34,791 nt of DNA. Origin: Nitrososphaerota archaeon (lineage in GTDB: Archaea > Thermoproteota > Nitrososphaeria > Nitrososphaerales > Nitrosopumilaceae). Below are positions 16,427-25,585 of the stretch, piece after piece. The position numbers were made by a program, and so were the translations under genes. The first letter of the stretch is position 1. Each line of letters starts with the position of its first letter. The notes under the pieces were generated by a model. The model was given only the letters and a program-made list of their open reading frames with translations. It had not been told where the DNA came from and did not search any database. The stretch is from positions 1 to 34,791 of the forward strand of contig JAGWGB010000015.1 in assembly GCA_028867595.1 (NCBI GenBank), given 5' to 3'.

Positions 16427-17710
16427 ATGTCCTATAGTGGGTATCGTGGAAAAAGCCTAGAATTACTAAAGAAGAACAACGTGGAAGTAGGAAGTCTAGT
16501 TAAGGTTCAGGCGGATTCAACATACTCAGGAATTTTGATGCCAAGATACGAATACAGTGATGATGAACACATTGTTCTTAAATTAAAAAATGGTTACAAC
16601 ATAGGACTAGAGATTGGGAAGATATCCAAGATAGAAATAGAATCCCACCCTTCCATGAAGAAAGAAATCGTTTCACATTCACAGACTAATCCAAAGTTAC
16701 CCAAGATTTTATTGATATCAACGGGTGGAACCATTGCAAGCAGAATAGATTACAGAACTGGAGGAGTAACTCCAGCATTAACAGCAGACGAGCTTAATGC
16801 AAGTGTGCCAGAACTATCCAAGATAGCTAACATAGATACCGAAGTGTTATTTTCAGAATATTCTGAAAATCTTTTGCCAGAACATTGGATAAAAATTGCA
16901 GAAAAACTCAACTCGTGTGCAAGATCAGAATACAAAGGAATCATAGTGGCCCATGGAACTGATACCATGCAATACACTGCGGCTGCACTTTCATTCTCGC
17001 TATCAGGATTTCCTAAACCTGTGGCGCTAGTAGGATCTCAAAGGTCTTCAGATAGACCTTCATCAGATGCAGCATTGAATCTCATATCAGCAGCCAAGTT
17101 CTTAGTAGAAACTGATACTAGTGGGATTTTTGTTGTAATGCACAATTCAGAAAGCGATGATGAAGTAGCTTGCCATTGGGGAACAAGAGTGAGAAAGAAT
17201 CACACAAGTAAAAGAAATGCGTTTCAGACAGTAGGCGGGTCTCCTGCTTTTATCGTAAAAAAAGGCAGCATTGAAAAAAATCCACTGTTTAATTCTCCAA
17301 AAAAAACGTTTAATCCTAAAATTAATTTTAACGACAAAGTGATGCTAATGAAATATTATCCCGGTCTTGATCCTACAATAATGGATCACCTGATTAGTTC
17401 AGGTTACAAGGCAATAATTTTTGAGGGAACTGGTCTTGGACATGTAGGCAAAGTAATGTACAAAGCCATAGAAGACGCAAAAAGAAAAGAACTGTTTGTT
17501 GGTATGACATCACAGTGCATAGACGGAATTGTACGTATGACAGTTTACGATAGCGGAAGGGATTTGTTAAATCTCGGCGTAGTTCCCCTTGGAAATATGA
17601 TCCCAGAAACTGCTCTTGTTAAAGCCATGTGGGCAGCGGGCAATGCCAGAGATATCAACGAAATGGAAAAAATGATGAAAGAAAACGTATCTTTAGAAAT
17701 TTCAGACTAA
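16427..17710 (+). CDS. gatD: Glutamyl-tRNA(Gln) amidotransferase subunit D
   Basis: A 427-residue L-asparaginase-like subunit. It has the GatD N-terminal small domain (about 1-85), then the asparaginase core with the catalytic Thr motif STGGTIAS (98-105) and the second-Thr/Asp motif AHGTDT (175-180). GatD releases ammonia from glutamine or asparagine for GatE, which amidates Glu-tRNA(Gln). GatDE is restricted to archaea, so this is a strong lineage marker. It forms an operon with gatE, which starts 14 nt downstream. Confidence 0.95.
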   Translation: MSYSGYRGKSLELLKKNNVEVGSLVKVQADSTYSGILMPRYEYSDDEHIVLKLKNGYNIGLEIGKISKIEIESHPSMKKEIVSHSQTNPKLPKILLISTGGTIASRIDYRTGGVTPALTADELNASVPELSKIANIDTEVLFSEYSENLLPEHWIKIAEKLNSCARSEYKGIIVAHGTDTMQYTAAALSFSLSGFPKPVALVGSQRSSDRPSSDAALNLISAAKFLVETDTSGIFVVMHNSESDDEVACHWGTRVRKNHTSKRNAFQTVGGSPAFIVKKGSIEKNPLFNSPKKTFNPKINFNDKVMLMKYYPGLDPTIMDHLISSGYKAIIFEGTGLGHVGKVMYKAIEDAKRKELFVGMTSQCIDGIVRMTVYDSGRDLLNLGVVPLGNMIPETALVKAMWAAGNARDINEMEKMMKENVSLEISD

Positions 17711-17724
17711 GATTTAAAACAAGT

Positions 17725-19653
17725 ATGACGATAAAATTAGAAGTGTCTGAAATTCAGATGGATAAGATCGGACTCAAGGTTGGCTTGGAGATACACCAGC
17801 AGCTTGGGACAGGAAAAAAATTATTTTGCAATTGCTCTGCAATAGAATCAACAGAATATCCACTAAGATTTACACGAAAACTAAGAATAGCAAGAAGTGA
17901 GCTTGGGGAATTAGATCCTAGTGCGTTATTTGAAACTAGTAAACAAAAGACCATACTGTATTATGCAAATCCCGAGAGCAGTTGTCTTGTAGAACAAGAT
18001 GAGGAACCTCCTCATGATGTAAGCCTTGATGCAAAAGAGACTTCTTTGATAATAGCTTCTGCATTGAAAACAGATGTGTTCAGTGAAGTTTATGTTATGA
18101 GAAAGTTGGTTATAGACGGTTCAAACACATCTGGGTTTCAAAGGACTATGTTAGTTGGACTTGGAGGAAGTCTTGAAGTTGATGGAAAAAATATTGGTGT
18201 TCAGAGTATTTGTTTAGAAGAAGATGCTGCAAAGCTTCTCAACGATTTACCCGATCTTAGAGAATACACTCTTGATAGATTAGGCATACCATTAGTAGAG
18301 ATAGCACTCGAGCCTGTAAGCGGCACTCCCCAAGAAATTAAAAAAATTGCATTGACGATGGGACGCATGTTGCGGGCAACTAAAAGAGTTCAGAGAGGGC
18401 TTGGCTCAATAAGACAGGATGTCAATGTTTCAATTGAAGGCGGCGGCGTAGTGGAAGTAAAGGGAGTTCAGAAACTTGATCAACTTGAAAAGGTGGTAGA
18501 ATATGAAGCCAAAAGACAGCACGGTCTCAAAATAATACAAGAGAAATTGAAAAAAATTGATGCTGATAGAATTGCCAAAGAAATGGATGTAAAAGACGTA
18601 ACAGAGGCATTTAGGAATTGCCAGTCAAAAACTATTCAAAAAGCATTAGCTAATGGCGCAATTGTAAAAGCCATCAAAGTAAAGAAATTTGCAGGCATGT
18701 TTGGTTTTGAACCATATCCTGGAATCAGGCTCGGAAAGCAGTTGGGCGAACTTGTAAGATTTTTTGGTTTGGGCGGTGTCTTTCATTCGGACGAACTTCC
18801 AAATTATGGAATAGAGGAAACTGAGATACAGCAGGTGAAAAAAATCCTTGACGTACAACAAAATGACGGTTTTTTGATTCTAGCAGGGGAATCATGGAAA
18901 CTTGACGTAGTAATTGAGTCAATAATTAAGAGGATAGAGGATGCCAAGATTGGAGTACCTGCAGAAACTAGAGTTGCAACACTTACTGGGGAAACAGTCT
19001 ACCTTAGGCCCAGACCCGGTGCATCAAGGATGTATCCGGAGACAGACATACCTCCAATCATTGTAAGTAAAAACGAGATAGAAGAAGCTAAAAAGAAGGT
19101 ACCAAAATCATGGGAGGAAAGTTTACTTGAGATCCAAAAACAATATGACTTGAATCCGCAACTTGCTCTGCAAATATTTGATTCAGAATATCTTGATTTG
19201 TTCGAATTAATATGTAAGGACAAGAGAATCTCTCCCAATTTTGCATCATCAGTACTTTGTGGGACCATTACAAATCTTGAAAGGCGTGGTCTGAACTCTG
19301 AATTATTGAAAAAAGACGACATTTCAAAAGCATTTGAATTTTTGGCAGATGGAAAAATTGCAAAAGAATCACTTGAGATGATCTTTGAGAGTGTAATGAA
19401 TGGAAAAGCCAGTTCCATAGAGGACGCAATTGAGAAAAATGCGATAAATACAGTAGATGATAGTGAGTTAAACAGCATATTAGATAGACTAGTATCATCT
19501 AACATCAAGGTCATAGAAGAACAAGGGGCAAGAGCCATTGGGCCGTTAATGGGACTTGCGATGAAAGATCTTCGCGGAAAGGTAGACGGTCAAAAAATAA
19601 ATCAGTTGTTAGAGTCTAAAATCAAGTCTAAAATGAATACAGATTCAAAGTAA
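17725..19653 (+). CDS. gatE: Glutamyl-tRNA(Gln) amidotransferase subunit E
   Basis: A 642-residue GatB/GatE family protein. The signature GLKVGLEIHQQL lies at the N-terminus, followed by SIRQDVNVSIEGG and GVQKLDQLEKVVEYE. An insertion (about residues 280-405) corresponds to the AspRS-like GAD domain specific to GatE. The C-terminal third has the helical GatB/YqeY tail (SSIEDAIEKNAINTVDDSELNS). The frame stays open back to 17629 inside gatD, but I choose the ATG at 17725 because it follows the gatD stop by 14 nt and gives the normal family N-terminus. The ATG at 17758 is a second candidate. The subunit phosphorylates and then amidates Glu-tRNA(Gln). Confidence 0.95.
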   Translation: MTIKLEVSEIQMDKIGLKVGLEIHQQLGTGKKLFCNCSAIESTEYPLRFTRKLRIARSELGELDPSALFETSKQKTILYYANPESSCLVEQDEEPPHDVSLDAKETSLIIASALKTDVFSEVYVMRKLVIDGSNTSGFQRTMLVGLGGSLEVDGKNIGVQSICLEEDAAKLLNDLPDLREYTLDRLGIPLVEIALEPVSGTPQEIKKIALTMGRMLRATKRVQRGLGSIRQDVNVSIEGGGVVEVKGVQKLDQLEKVVEYEAKRQHGLKIIQEKLKKIDADRIAKEMDVKDVTEAFRNCQSKTIQKALANGAIVKAIKVKKFAGMFGFEPYPGIRLGKQLGELVRFFGLGGVFHSDELPNYGIEETEIQQVKKILDVQQNDGFLILAGESWKLDVVIESIIKRIEDAKIGVPAETRVATLTGETVYLRPRPGASRMYPETDIPPIIVSKNEIEEAKKKVPKSWEESLLEIQKQYDLNPQLALQIFDSEYLDLFELICKDKRISPNFASSVLCGTITNLERRGLNSELLKKDDISKAFEFLADGKIAKESLEMIFESVMNGKASSIEDAIEKNAINTVDDSELNSILDRLVSSNIKVIEEQGARAIGPLMGLAMKDLRGKVDGQKINQLLESKIKSKMNTDSK

Positions 19654-19659
19654 TCAGCA

Positions 19660-19998
19660 TCATATTGCATGTACCCCCTTTTGCCCGCTTCCTATGTCTA
19701 CTGCAGTATCAATATTATCAATGAAGATCTTTCCGTCACCTACAGAACCAGTGCTTGCAGCATTGATAATTGCACTGACTACCTTGTCAACAATAGAATC
19801 ATCAACCACTGTAAGAACATAACTTTTTACATTAAATTTTTGGTATGAGCCAGGAGATTTGTCGTCTTTTGCTATCTTGCTTGCTCTTCCCCATCCCTTT
19901 GCATCAAAAATAGTTATTCCACCAACACCTGTTTTCTTTAATGCTTCAACCACAGAATCAAGTTTATCATGAGATACCACAGCCTCTACCCTTTTCAT
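19660..19998 (-). CDS. glnK: PII-family nitrogen regulatory protein (GlnK/GlnB-like)
   Basis: A 112-residue PII protein. It has the N-terminal beta-strand, the GVGGITIFDAKGWGR turn before the T-loop, and the ATP-binding B-loop TGSVGDGKIF (83-92). PII proteins sense ATP/ADP and 2-oxoglutarate and control ammonium transport and nitrogen enzymes. The T-loop (about 39-60) is not canonical: it lacks the YRGxxY uridylylation region, although Tyr52 lies within it. No amt transporter gene adjoins it; its neighbours are gatE and a tRNA. It starts at an ATG with a TATA at 20021-20030. Confidence 0.92.
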   Translation of the reverse strand: MKRVEAVVSHDKLDSVVEALKKTGVGGITIFDAKGWGRASKIAKDDKSPGSYQKFNVKSYVLTVVDDSIVDKVVSAIINAASTGSVGDGKIFIDNIDTAVDIGSGQKGVHAI

Positions 19999-20020
19999 GA
20001 TGCCAACAATTGGCTAATGG

Positions 20021-20030
20021 ATTATAAATT
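20021..20030 (-). promoter_or_regulatory. TATA box for glnK
   Basis: attataaatt on the plus strand (AATTTATAAT on the coding strand) lies 23-32 nt before the ATG at 19998. Confidence 0.5.
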
Positions 20031-20058
20031 TTTCATTAATCGCCAAAAAATTTTGTAA

Positions 20059-20143
20059 TGCGGGAGGTGGGATTTGAACCCACGAACTCCTAAGAGATAA
20101 GGTTCTGAGCCTTACGCCGTTGACCAGGCTAGGCGACCCCCGC
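20059..20143 (-). tRNA. tRNA-Leu (anticodon CAG)
   Basis: An 85-nt class II tRNA read on the minus strand. The acceptor 5' GCGGGGG pairs with CTCCCGC plus discriminator A. The anticodon arm is TAAGG-CTCAGAA-CCTTA with anticodon CAG, which reads CUG codons. The T-loop GTTCAAAT and a long variable arm (TCTCTTAGGAGTTC) mark it as Leu. CCA is not encoded, and no intron is seen. Confidence 0.95.
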
Positions 20144-20252
20144 AACGTGAAAATTAAAACGCCAGAATAAGTGTCTTTTTTATGTGAAGTAGAGTTGATT
20201 TCTAATCCATACAGCATTCATTGCATACATGTCAAGGAATTCAGGTGAGAAA

Positions 20253-20801
20253 CTAGGAATGATTGATTTCTTCGATGACATCTATTGCTTTTGTTAGCTC
20301 ATAGATTCTTTTTGCCCTAGGATCAGGAAAGGCAGTGTTCCACGGTTGATCATATAGTATCACTGACTTTTCCTGTGCCAACATGCTTTCCGCATTTATA
20401 GGCGAATCATCAATGAATACATCATAATCAAGTTTTGCCTTTTCTGTACCCTCGGCAACACCCACATAATTTTTAAAGACAATATCATGCATCTTGAGCC
20501 AATTTTTTACGTCATCATGCGTAGAATCTTCTCTTGCCGTTACTATATCTACAGTTCCAATCTTTGAGAGTTCTTTTGATGCATACGAAATTTTGCTTTC
20601 AGTTGGCGGTATATCCTTCCAAGATTTCCAACAAGTCGAGAGCTCCTTGTAGAAATCAAATTTGTTTATGTTATATTTTTTCCAAAAATCCCATTCGGAT
20701 ATATCAGATTTTAGTATGACTGTCCGGGTTTTATTATTATATGACAGCCAAGAGTGAATCACGTCTGCAAGTACGCCATCTACATCTAAAGCAATTCTCA
20801 A
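20253..20801 (-). CDS. HAD-superfamily 5'(3')-deoxyribonucleotidase-like hydrolase
   Basis: A 182-residue HAD phosphatase. Motif I is DVDGVLAD (nucleophile Asp6, acid/base Asp8), motif II is the Thr in IVTARED, and the acidic motif is VFIDDSP. The overall layout and the small cap before motif II fit the NT5C deoxyribonucleotidase-type family, which dephosphorylates nucleotides. It starts with TTG only 3 nt after the dnaJ stop, so it is the last gene of the grpE-dnaK-dnaJ-HAD unit. Why a nucleotidase follows chaperone genes is not known. Substrate specificity is inferred. Confidence 0.75.
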   Translation of the reverse strand: MRIALDVDGVLADVIHSWLSYNNKTRTVILKSDISEWDFWKKYNINKFDFYKELSTCWKSWKDIPPTESKISYASKELSKIGTVDIVTAREDSTHDDVKNWLKMHDIVFKNYVGVAEGTEKAKLDYDVFIDDSPINAESMLAQEKSVILYDQPWNTAFPDPRAKRIYELTKAIDVIEEINHS

Positions 20802-20804
20802 AAG

Positions 20805-21908
20805 CTATTCCTCTTTTAGACGGTCTTGTAGCTCTTCAAGCAGTTTACGCTGATGTTTATCAATTTTTTTCGGAATGTTGACAACAAGTCTAACATATTG
20901 ATCCCCTCTGCTCCGACTTCCTTGATGCGGTAAACCCTTTCCCCTTAATTTTATTATGGTATTTGGTTGGCTACCTGCTTCAACGTCAATTTTTTCGGTT
21001 CCTTCAAGGGTTGGTACAACCAGTTTCTTGCCCAATGTGGCATCAATCATGGAAATATTTTCGTCATAAAATAAATCTGCTCCATCACGTTTAAACTTGC
21101 CATGTGGTTTGACTTGGATTCTAACAATTAGATCACCGCTTATTCCACTTGATTTTGATTCTCCTTGACCTTTAATCCTATATTCCCCACTTTCAATTCC
21201 TGAAGGTATTTCAAATGAAAAATGTCGCGTTCCTTTTTGTTTTCCAGAGCCCTTGCATTTGGAACAAGGCCTCTCTATTATTTTACCGTGACCTTTACAA
21301 GTATTGCATGGCTGAACCGTGACAAATGTAGAAAAGCCGCTACTACGAGATGTCCTTACTTGTCCATAGCCGTTACAAACAGAACATGTCCTCATGGATG
21401 TTCCTGGAGTCGCACCTGTACCTTTGCAATCTCCGCATTCTATCTCGCCTGGAAGATCGATCTCTTCTTGTTTTCCTCTAAGTACATCTTCTAATGTAAT
21501 TTCTGTATCATATACCAAATCTGCCCCTCTTTCACCACCAAATCCGAAATCAAAACCGCCAAACCTGAAACCTCTACCACCTCCACCAAAGAGATTCTCA
21601 AAGATTGACTCGAATCCAGAACCAAAAATGTCCTCAAAATTGACTTTGGACCCTTGGAAGATATCCTCTGTGCTATACCTGCCATCAACTCCTGAATGGC
21701 CATAACTGTCATAGAGTTTGCGTTTTTCAGTATCAGATAATACAGCGTAGGCTTCTGACACTTCTTTGAAGTGTTCTGCAGCATCATGAGATTTGTTTCT
21801 GTCAGGATGAAATTTTAAGGCAAGTTTCCTATACTGAGATTTTATTTCGTCCGCAGTAGCATTTTTTTGAACGCCCAAGACTTCGTAGTAATCACGTTTT
21901 GTACTCAT
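20805..21908 (-). CDS. dnaJ: Chaperone DnaJ (Hsp40)
   Basis: A 367-residue type I DnaJ. It has the J domain (about 1-70) with HPD at 34-36, a Gly/Phe-rich linker (about 105-130), and a zinc-binding domain with all four CxxCxGxG-type repeats ([32 protein letters not shown]). The C-terminal substrate-binding part follows. It stimulates the DnaK ATPase and delivers unfolded proteins. It lies 34 nt behind dnaK. The DnaK system is bacterial in origin in archaea, so acquisition by lateral transfer is established knowledge for such lineages. Confidence 0.97.
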   Translation of the reverse strand: MSTKRDYYEVLGVQKNATADEIKSQYRKLALKFHPDRNKSHDAAEHFKEVSEAYAVLSDTEKRKLYDSYGHSGVDGRYSTEDIFQGSKVNFEDIFGSGFESIFENLFGGGGRGFRFGGFDFGFGGERGADLVYDTEITLEDVLRGKQEEIDLPGEIECGDCKGTGATPGTSMRTCSVCNGYGQVRTSRSSGFSTFVTVQPCNTCKGHGKIIERPCSKCKGSGKQKGTRHFSFEIPSGIESGEYRIKGQGESKSSGISGDLIVRIQVKPHGKFKRDGADLFYDENISMIDATLGKKLVVPTLEGTEKIDVEAGSQPNTIIKLRGKGLPHQGSRSRGDQYVRLVVNIPKKIDKHQRKLLEELQDRLKEE

Positions 21909-21942
21909 GATTGTACAGCGTTATTTGTTCTCAGATACGACA

Positions 21943-23790
21943 TCAATTTGTTCCCCCAGCGGCTTGGCCTGAAGATCCTGTAGGTCCTTGCGCACCAGGT
22001 TCGGCAGATCCCTGTGCGCCAGGTCCTGGAGGTGGAGTCACGTTTTTGTAGAGTTCAGTGCTAATGTCATTTACTATTTTCTTCAAAGCATCAAGTTTTG
22101 GCTTGATTTCAGCAGGTTCCTTGTTAAGTACGTCTTTGAGATCTTTTATTGCATTACTTACCTGTATTCCCTGATCTTGAGATATCTTATCCTTGAGATC
22201 TTGATTTATCAATTTTTCAGTTGCATAGATGTATTGTTCTGCTTCATTCTTCACTTCAACCTCTTCTCTCTTCTTTTTGTCTTGCTCCGCAAAGGTTTCA
22301 GCATCTTTTTTCATTTTCTCAATGTCGTCTTTAGAAAGTTTTGTGCTTGCAGTAATTGTGATCTTTGCTTCTTTTTGAGTGGCAAGATCTTTGGCAGTAA
22401 CGTTAAGAATTCCGTTTGCATCAATGTCAAACTTGACTTCGATTTGCGGTATTCCTCTTGGTGCAGGTGGAATGCCCGATAGGTTAAAGCTTCCAAGCGA
22501 GACATTATCTGAGGCCATAGGTCTTTCTCCTTGTACGATGTGAATAGTCACAGCAGTTTGGTTATCTGCAGCGGTTGTGAAAGTTTTACTTTTTGAAGTC
22601 GGTATTGTTGTGTTTCTATCTATGATTGGTTCACGTAATCCTCCAAGTACTTCTACTCCAAGGGTTAGCGGCGTAACATCCAAAAGAACAATGTCACTAG
22701 TTACCTCTCCTGCAATGATTCCTGCCTGTATGGCAGCACCCAGCGCTACAGCCTCCATTGGATCTACACCTGCCTCAGGTTCTTTGCCCATTACAGTGGC
22801 TACAAATTTTCTAACTAGTGGTATTCTTGTTGGACCACCTACAAGAATTATCTTACTGACATCAGACGGTGACAATTTTGCATCTTCTAGTGACTTGGTC
22901 ATCGAAGGCCTGCATCTTTCAACTATAGGATTTATGAGCTCTTCAAACTTTGCTCGGGTTATTTTCAGTTCCAGATTCTTTGGTCCAGCAGACGGATCAT
23001 ATGATATGAATGGGAGGTTAACATCAGTTTCAAATACTGACGAGAGTTCTATCTTTGCCTTTTCAGCAGCTTCTCTTACTCTTACCATAGCAGCACTGTC
23101 CTTGGTAAGATCTATACCAGATGATTTTCTGAAATTATCAACAATATAATCAATGAGGACCTTATCCATGTCTGTTCCGCCCAATTGCGTGTCGCCAGAG
23201 GTACTCATTACCTCAAAGACTCCCCCACCCATTTCCATTATTGTCACATCAAGAGTTCCACCTCCCAAATCAAAGACCATTATTTTCATGTCTTGTTTTG
23301 ATTTGTCTAGTCCGAAGGCAAGCGCTGCTGCAGTAGGTTCGTTGATTATTCTAACTACCTCCAATCCTGCTATTTGTCCTGCATCCTTGGTGGCCTGTCT
23401 TTGATTGTCGTTAAAGTAAGCAGGTACTGTTATCACTGCTTTGTCAATTTTTTCTCCAATGAATGCCTCTGCATCACTCTTTATTTTTTGTAAAATAAAG
23501 GCAGAGACTTGCTGTGGCTTGTATTCTTTGTCATAAATCTTAAAGGCGTGGTCTGTGCCCATCTTACGTTTTGCGGCAACTACGGTTCCGCTTGGGTTTG
23601 TTACTGCTTGTCTTCTTGCTGGTTCACCAACGATAAGCTGGCCATCTTTAGTAAATGCAACCACCGATGGGAAGGCCTTGCCACCAATTGTGGTTCCTTC
23701 AGCAGCTGGGATCAGAGTAGGTTTTCCACCCATCATGACTGCAGCAGCAGAGTTGCTGGTTCCTAAATCAATACCAATAATTTTAGCCAT
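21943..23790 (-). CDS. dnaK: Chaperone DnaK (Hsp70)
   Basis: A 615-residue Hsp70. The ATPase domain begins GIDLGTSNS and has [10 protein letters not shown] and the interdomain linker region ([13 protein letters not shown]), then the beta-sandwich substrate domain and helical lid. The last 25 or so residues form a Gly/Pro/Ala tail with PGAQG twice and no EEVD-like end. The gene starts 1 nt after the grpE stop, so the two are translationally coupled. It refolds proteins with DnaJ and GrpE in the cytoplasm. Confidence 0.98.
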   Translation of the reverse strand: MAKIIGIDLGTSNSAAAVMMGGKPTLIPAAEGTTIGGKAFPSVVAFTKDGQLIVGEPARRQAVTNPSGTVVAAKRKMGTDHAFKIYDKEYKPQQVSAFILQKIKSDAEAFIGEKIDKAVITVPAYFNDNQRQATKDAGQIAGLEVVRIINEPTAAALAFGLDKSKQDMKIMVFDLGGGTLDVTIMEMGGGVFEVMSTSGDTQLGGTDMDKVLIDYIVDNFRKSSGIDLTKDSAAMVRVREAAEKAKIELSSVFETDVNLPFISYDPSAGPKNLELKITRAKFEELINPIVERCRPSMTKSLEDAKLSPSDVSKIILVGGPTRIPLVRKFVATVMGKEPEAGVDPMEAVALGAAIQAGIIAGEVTSDIVLLDVTPLTLGVEVLGGLREPIIDRNTTIPTSKSKTFTTAADNQTAVTIHIVQGERPMASDNVSLGSFNLSGIPPAPRGIPQIEVKFDIDANGILNVTAKDLATQKEAKITITASTKLSKDDIEKMKKDAETFAEQDKKKREEVEVKNEAEQYIYATEKLINQDLKDKISQDQGIQVSNAIKDLKDVLNKEPAEIKPKLDALKKIVNDISTELYKNVTPPPGPGAQGSAEPGAQGPTGSSGQAAGGTN

Positions 23791-23791
23791 T

Positions 23792-24367
23792 TTAGTTCAT
23801 CTCTTTGATACGTTTCTTAGATATTTCTACTAAACTAGGTCTAATAATTCTGTCTTTTAGAATATATCCCTTACGCAGTTCTGCAGTAATGACATCATCA
23901 TCAAGTTCTGGGTCATTTTTTATTGAAATGGCCTCATGCAATCTAGGATCAAAAACTTCGCCCAATGCTTCAATGGGTTTTACGCCATATTCTGACAAGA
24001 AGGAATTCATGTTTTTCAAAATAGCATCTAGGCCTTCCGTAGTGACATTTTGTTTAGATAACGCATCTCGCGCCCGAACAAAATCATCATAAATTGATAA
24101 GAATTTCAAAATCATGTTATCAGTAATAGAATTTACCTTGTTCTGGACATCCAATTCGGTCCTTTTTTTTAGATTTTCGAAATCTGCAAGTAAATATTGG
24201 ATTTTTTTTTCTTGCGAACTTGCCTTTTCTTTTTCTTTTTCCAATTTATTTTTTAATTCTTCAATATTTTCAATTTCTTGTTCAGTGATCTCTTCATTCA
24301 TTTCTTTGTTGTGTGATGTGTTTTCCTTATCCTCGATTTCGTTATCATTGTCAGACAAGTCTACCAC
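23792..24367 (-). CDS. grpE: Nucleotide exchange factor GrpE
   Basis: A 191-residue GrpE. A long charged N-terminal helix (about 25-75, Glu/Lys rich, coiled coil) precedes the compact domain with [32 protein letters not shown] and [16 protein letters not shown]. It exchanges ADP for ATP on DnaK. The start is GTG at 24367, with a TTG three codons further on as an alternative. A TATA-like element at 24383-24395 overlaps the end of the upstream gene, so the operon probably begins here. Confidence 0.95.
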   Translation of the reverse strand: MVDLSDNDNEIEDKENTSHNKEMNEEITEQEIENIEELKNKLEKEKEKASSQEKKIQYLLADFENLKKRTELDVQNKVNSITDNMILKFLSIYDDFVRARDALSKQNVTTEGLDAILKNMNSFLSEYGVKPIEALGEVFDPRLHEAISIKNDPELDDDVITAELRKGYILKDRIIRPSLVEISKKRIKEMN

Positions 24368-24382
24368 CTTTTATTGTATGCC

Positions 24383-24395
24383 TTTATTATAATAT
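24383..24395 (-). promoter_or_regulatory. TATA box for the grpE-dnaK-dnaJ operon
   Basis: On the coding strand it reads ATATTATAATAAA, about 16-28 nt before the GTG start of grpE. It overlaps the stop codon of the upstream gene. Confidence 0.5.
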
Positions 24396-25520
24396 CTCAC
24401 ATAGGGGATTAGTTTTAATGATTATGACATCAGAGTCTTTTCCGTTTTTGACAACCTTATCGTAATCAGTTTTCGAGCATGCAACTATGATAGTAGTTTT
24501 ATCGCTGTGGAAAAGATCAAGGCTTGGCCCCTGTAACACCTCTACATCTCCTATATAGTCACGAAGTTTAGTAACAAGCGAATTTAGCATGTCAACCTTG
24601 TCACCTCTCATCTCATAGGAATCTTGAGTCCAAACTAAAACTACTCTTGTCCTGCTTGCTTTAAGCTCATTCTTTTTCAGTGTAGACCTGATCTCATCGA
24701 TAAGCCTCTTGACATACCCTTCAATCCCCTTGATGCTTCCATTTACTAAATACATCATGGTACCAGCACCTTCAACAGATGTACCAAGTGACCTCAAATC
24801 ATATAGTCCATTGGTCATGTCATCCAGAAACAAGTCTTTGTAGTCAGTAAATACAAGATCATTTCGTGTAATAGGGTCTTGAACAAATTTGCAGACTTCA
24901 AGAATGCTTGCTAGACTTGAAAATTGAGTTAGAACTTTTATTGCATGAATGATCTCGGCAGAAGACATTGACACAAACTTTTTTGCCTTTTTTTCTACTT
25001 CTAGTAGCTTGCCAAGTTTTTCATCAGCCTTGCCGTTAAACGAACCAATAATTTCTGGGACGTACCCTTTTGAAAGTGGACAATAGAAATATGATATTCC
25101 TTTTCCCATTTCAAGTCCTGTTATGTGTTCCAAAAGCGATATGGTTTCGTTATTTCCACCAATTCCCGTTGGGAGACCATAGATAACTGATCCACCTTTT
25201 TTCATTGGGGATGTGGCATCCTTGAATTTTGAGTGAATCTCCATTTTTGCTTCCTGTCCAGTTTTTCTAATTCTTGGAGCAAAGAAAAGATATTCAGCAT
25301 GAGATATTGCCACATCAATTGGTTCTACACCAAGTAGAGGCTCGTCTTCTTTTAGGGATGTGACGTTTGGATATGTTTTGGCTATTTCGGCCTTGAGAGA
25401 AATTGCCATATGTGCTGATTCATCTACAATAAAGACATCTGCTCCCTTTATTGCCATCTGGCATGCAACCATGTATCCTTCTGTACTAAGTCCGTAAACA
25501 ACAACTTTTGTGGCAGCCAA
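24387..25520 (-). CDS. Rossmann-like protein of unknown function, 377 aa
   Basis: The N-terminus KVVVYGLSTEGYMVACQMA then VFIVDES is a beta-alpha-beta dinucleotide-binding start, similar in layout to UDP-sugar or 6-phosphogluconate dehydrogenases but with GxSTEG instead of the plain GxGxxG. A GGSVIYGLPTGIGG segment lies near residue 115, and a helical middle part follows. The C-terminal third (about 270-377) looks like a second alpha/beta domain with VVLVWTQDS and TTIIVACSKTD. I do not recognise a characterised family. The start is TTG at 25520; the nearby ATG is out of frame. It is divergent from the DUF354 gene (65 nt) and lies directly before grpE. Confidence 0.65.
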   Translation of the reverse strand: MAATKVVVYGLSTEGYMVACQMAIKGADVFIVDESAHMAISLKAEIAKTYPNVTSLKEDEPLLGVEPIDVAISHAEYLFFAPRIRKTGQEAKMEIHSKFKDATSPMKKGGSVIYGLPTGIGGNNETISLLEHITGLEMGKGISYFYCPLSKGYVPEIIGSFNGKADEKLGKLLEVEKKAKKFVSMSSAEIIHAIKVLTQFSSLASILEVCKFVQDPITRNDLVFTDYKDLFLDDMTNGLYDLRSLGTSVEGAGTMMYLVNGSIKGIEGYVKRLIDEIRSTLKKNELKASRTRVVLVWTQDSYEMRGDKVDMLNSLVTKLRDYIGDVEVLQGPSLDLFHSDKTTIIVACSKTDYDKVVKNGKDSDVIIIKTNPLCEIL

Positions 25521-25585
25521 ATCATGCGAACTAAGAGTGTAGGCTAAGAAAAACTTTTTCCACCCTCAGATTCTATCCAAAATGT

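Noticed and set aside
17629-17724. N-terminal extension of gatE into gatD
   Set aside because: The extra 32 residues have low-complexity basic composition and do not match the family; the ATG at 17725 follows the gatD stop by 14 nt.
18999-19538. 179-aa minus-strand open frame opposite gatE
   Set aside because: It has Ser/Phe-rich composition typical of an antisense shadow, and gatE is clearly the real gene.
20014-20217. 67-aa minus-strand frame across the tRNA-Leu
   Set aside because: It is made of tRNA sequence; the tRNA folds completely and accounts for the region.
22577-23149. 190-aa plus-strand open frame inside dnaK
   Set aside because: It is the antisense frame of a highly conserved coding region, Ser/Pro/Val rich with no recognisable domain. 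Such mirror frames are common opposite dnaK.
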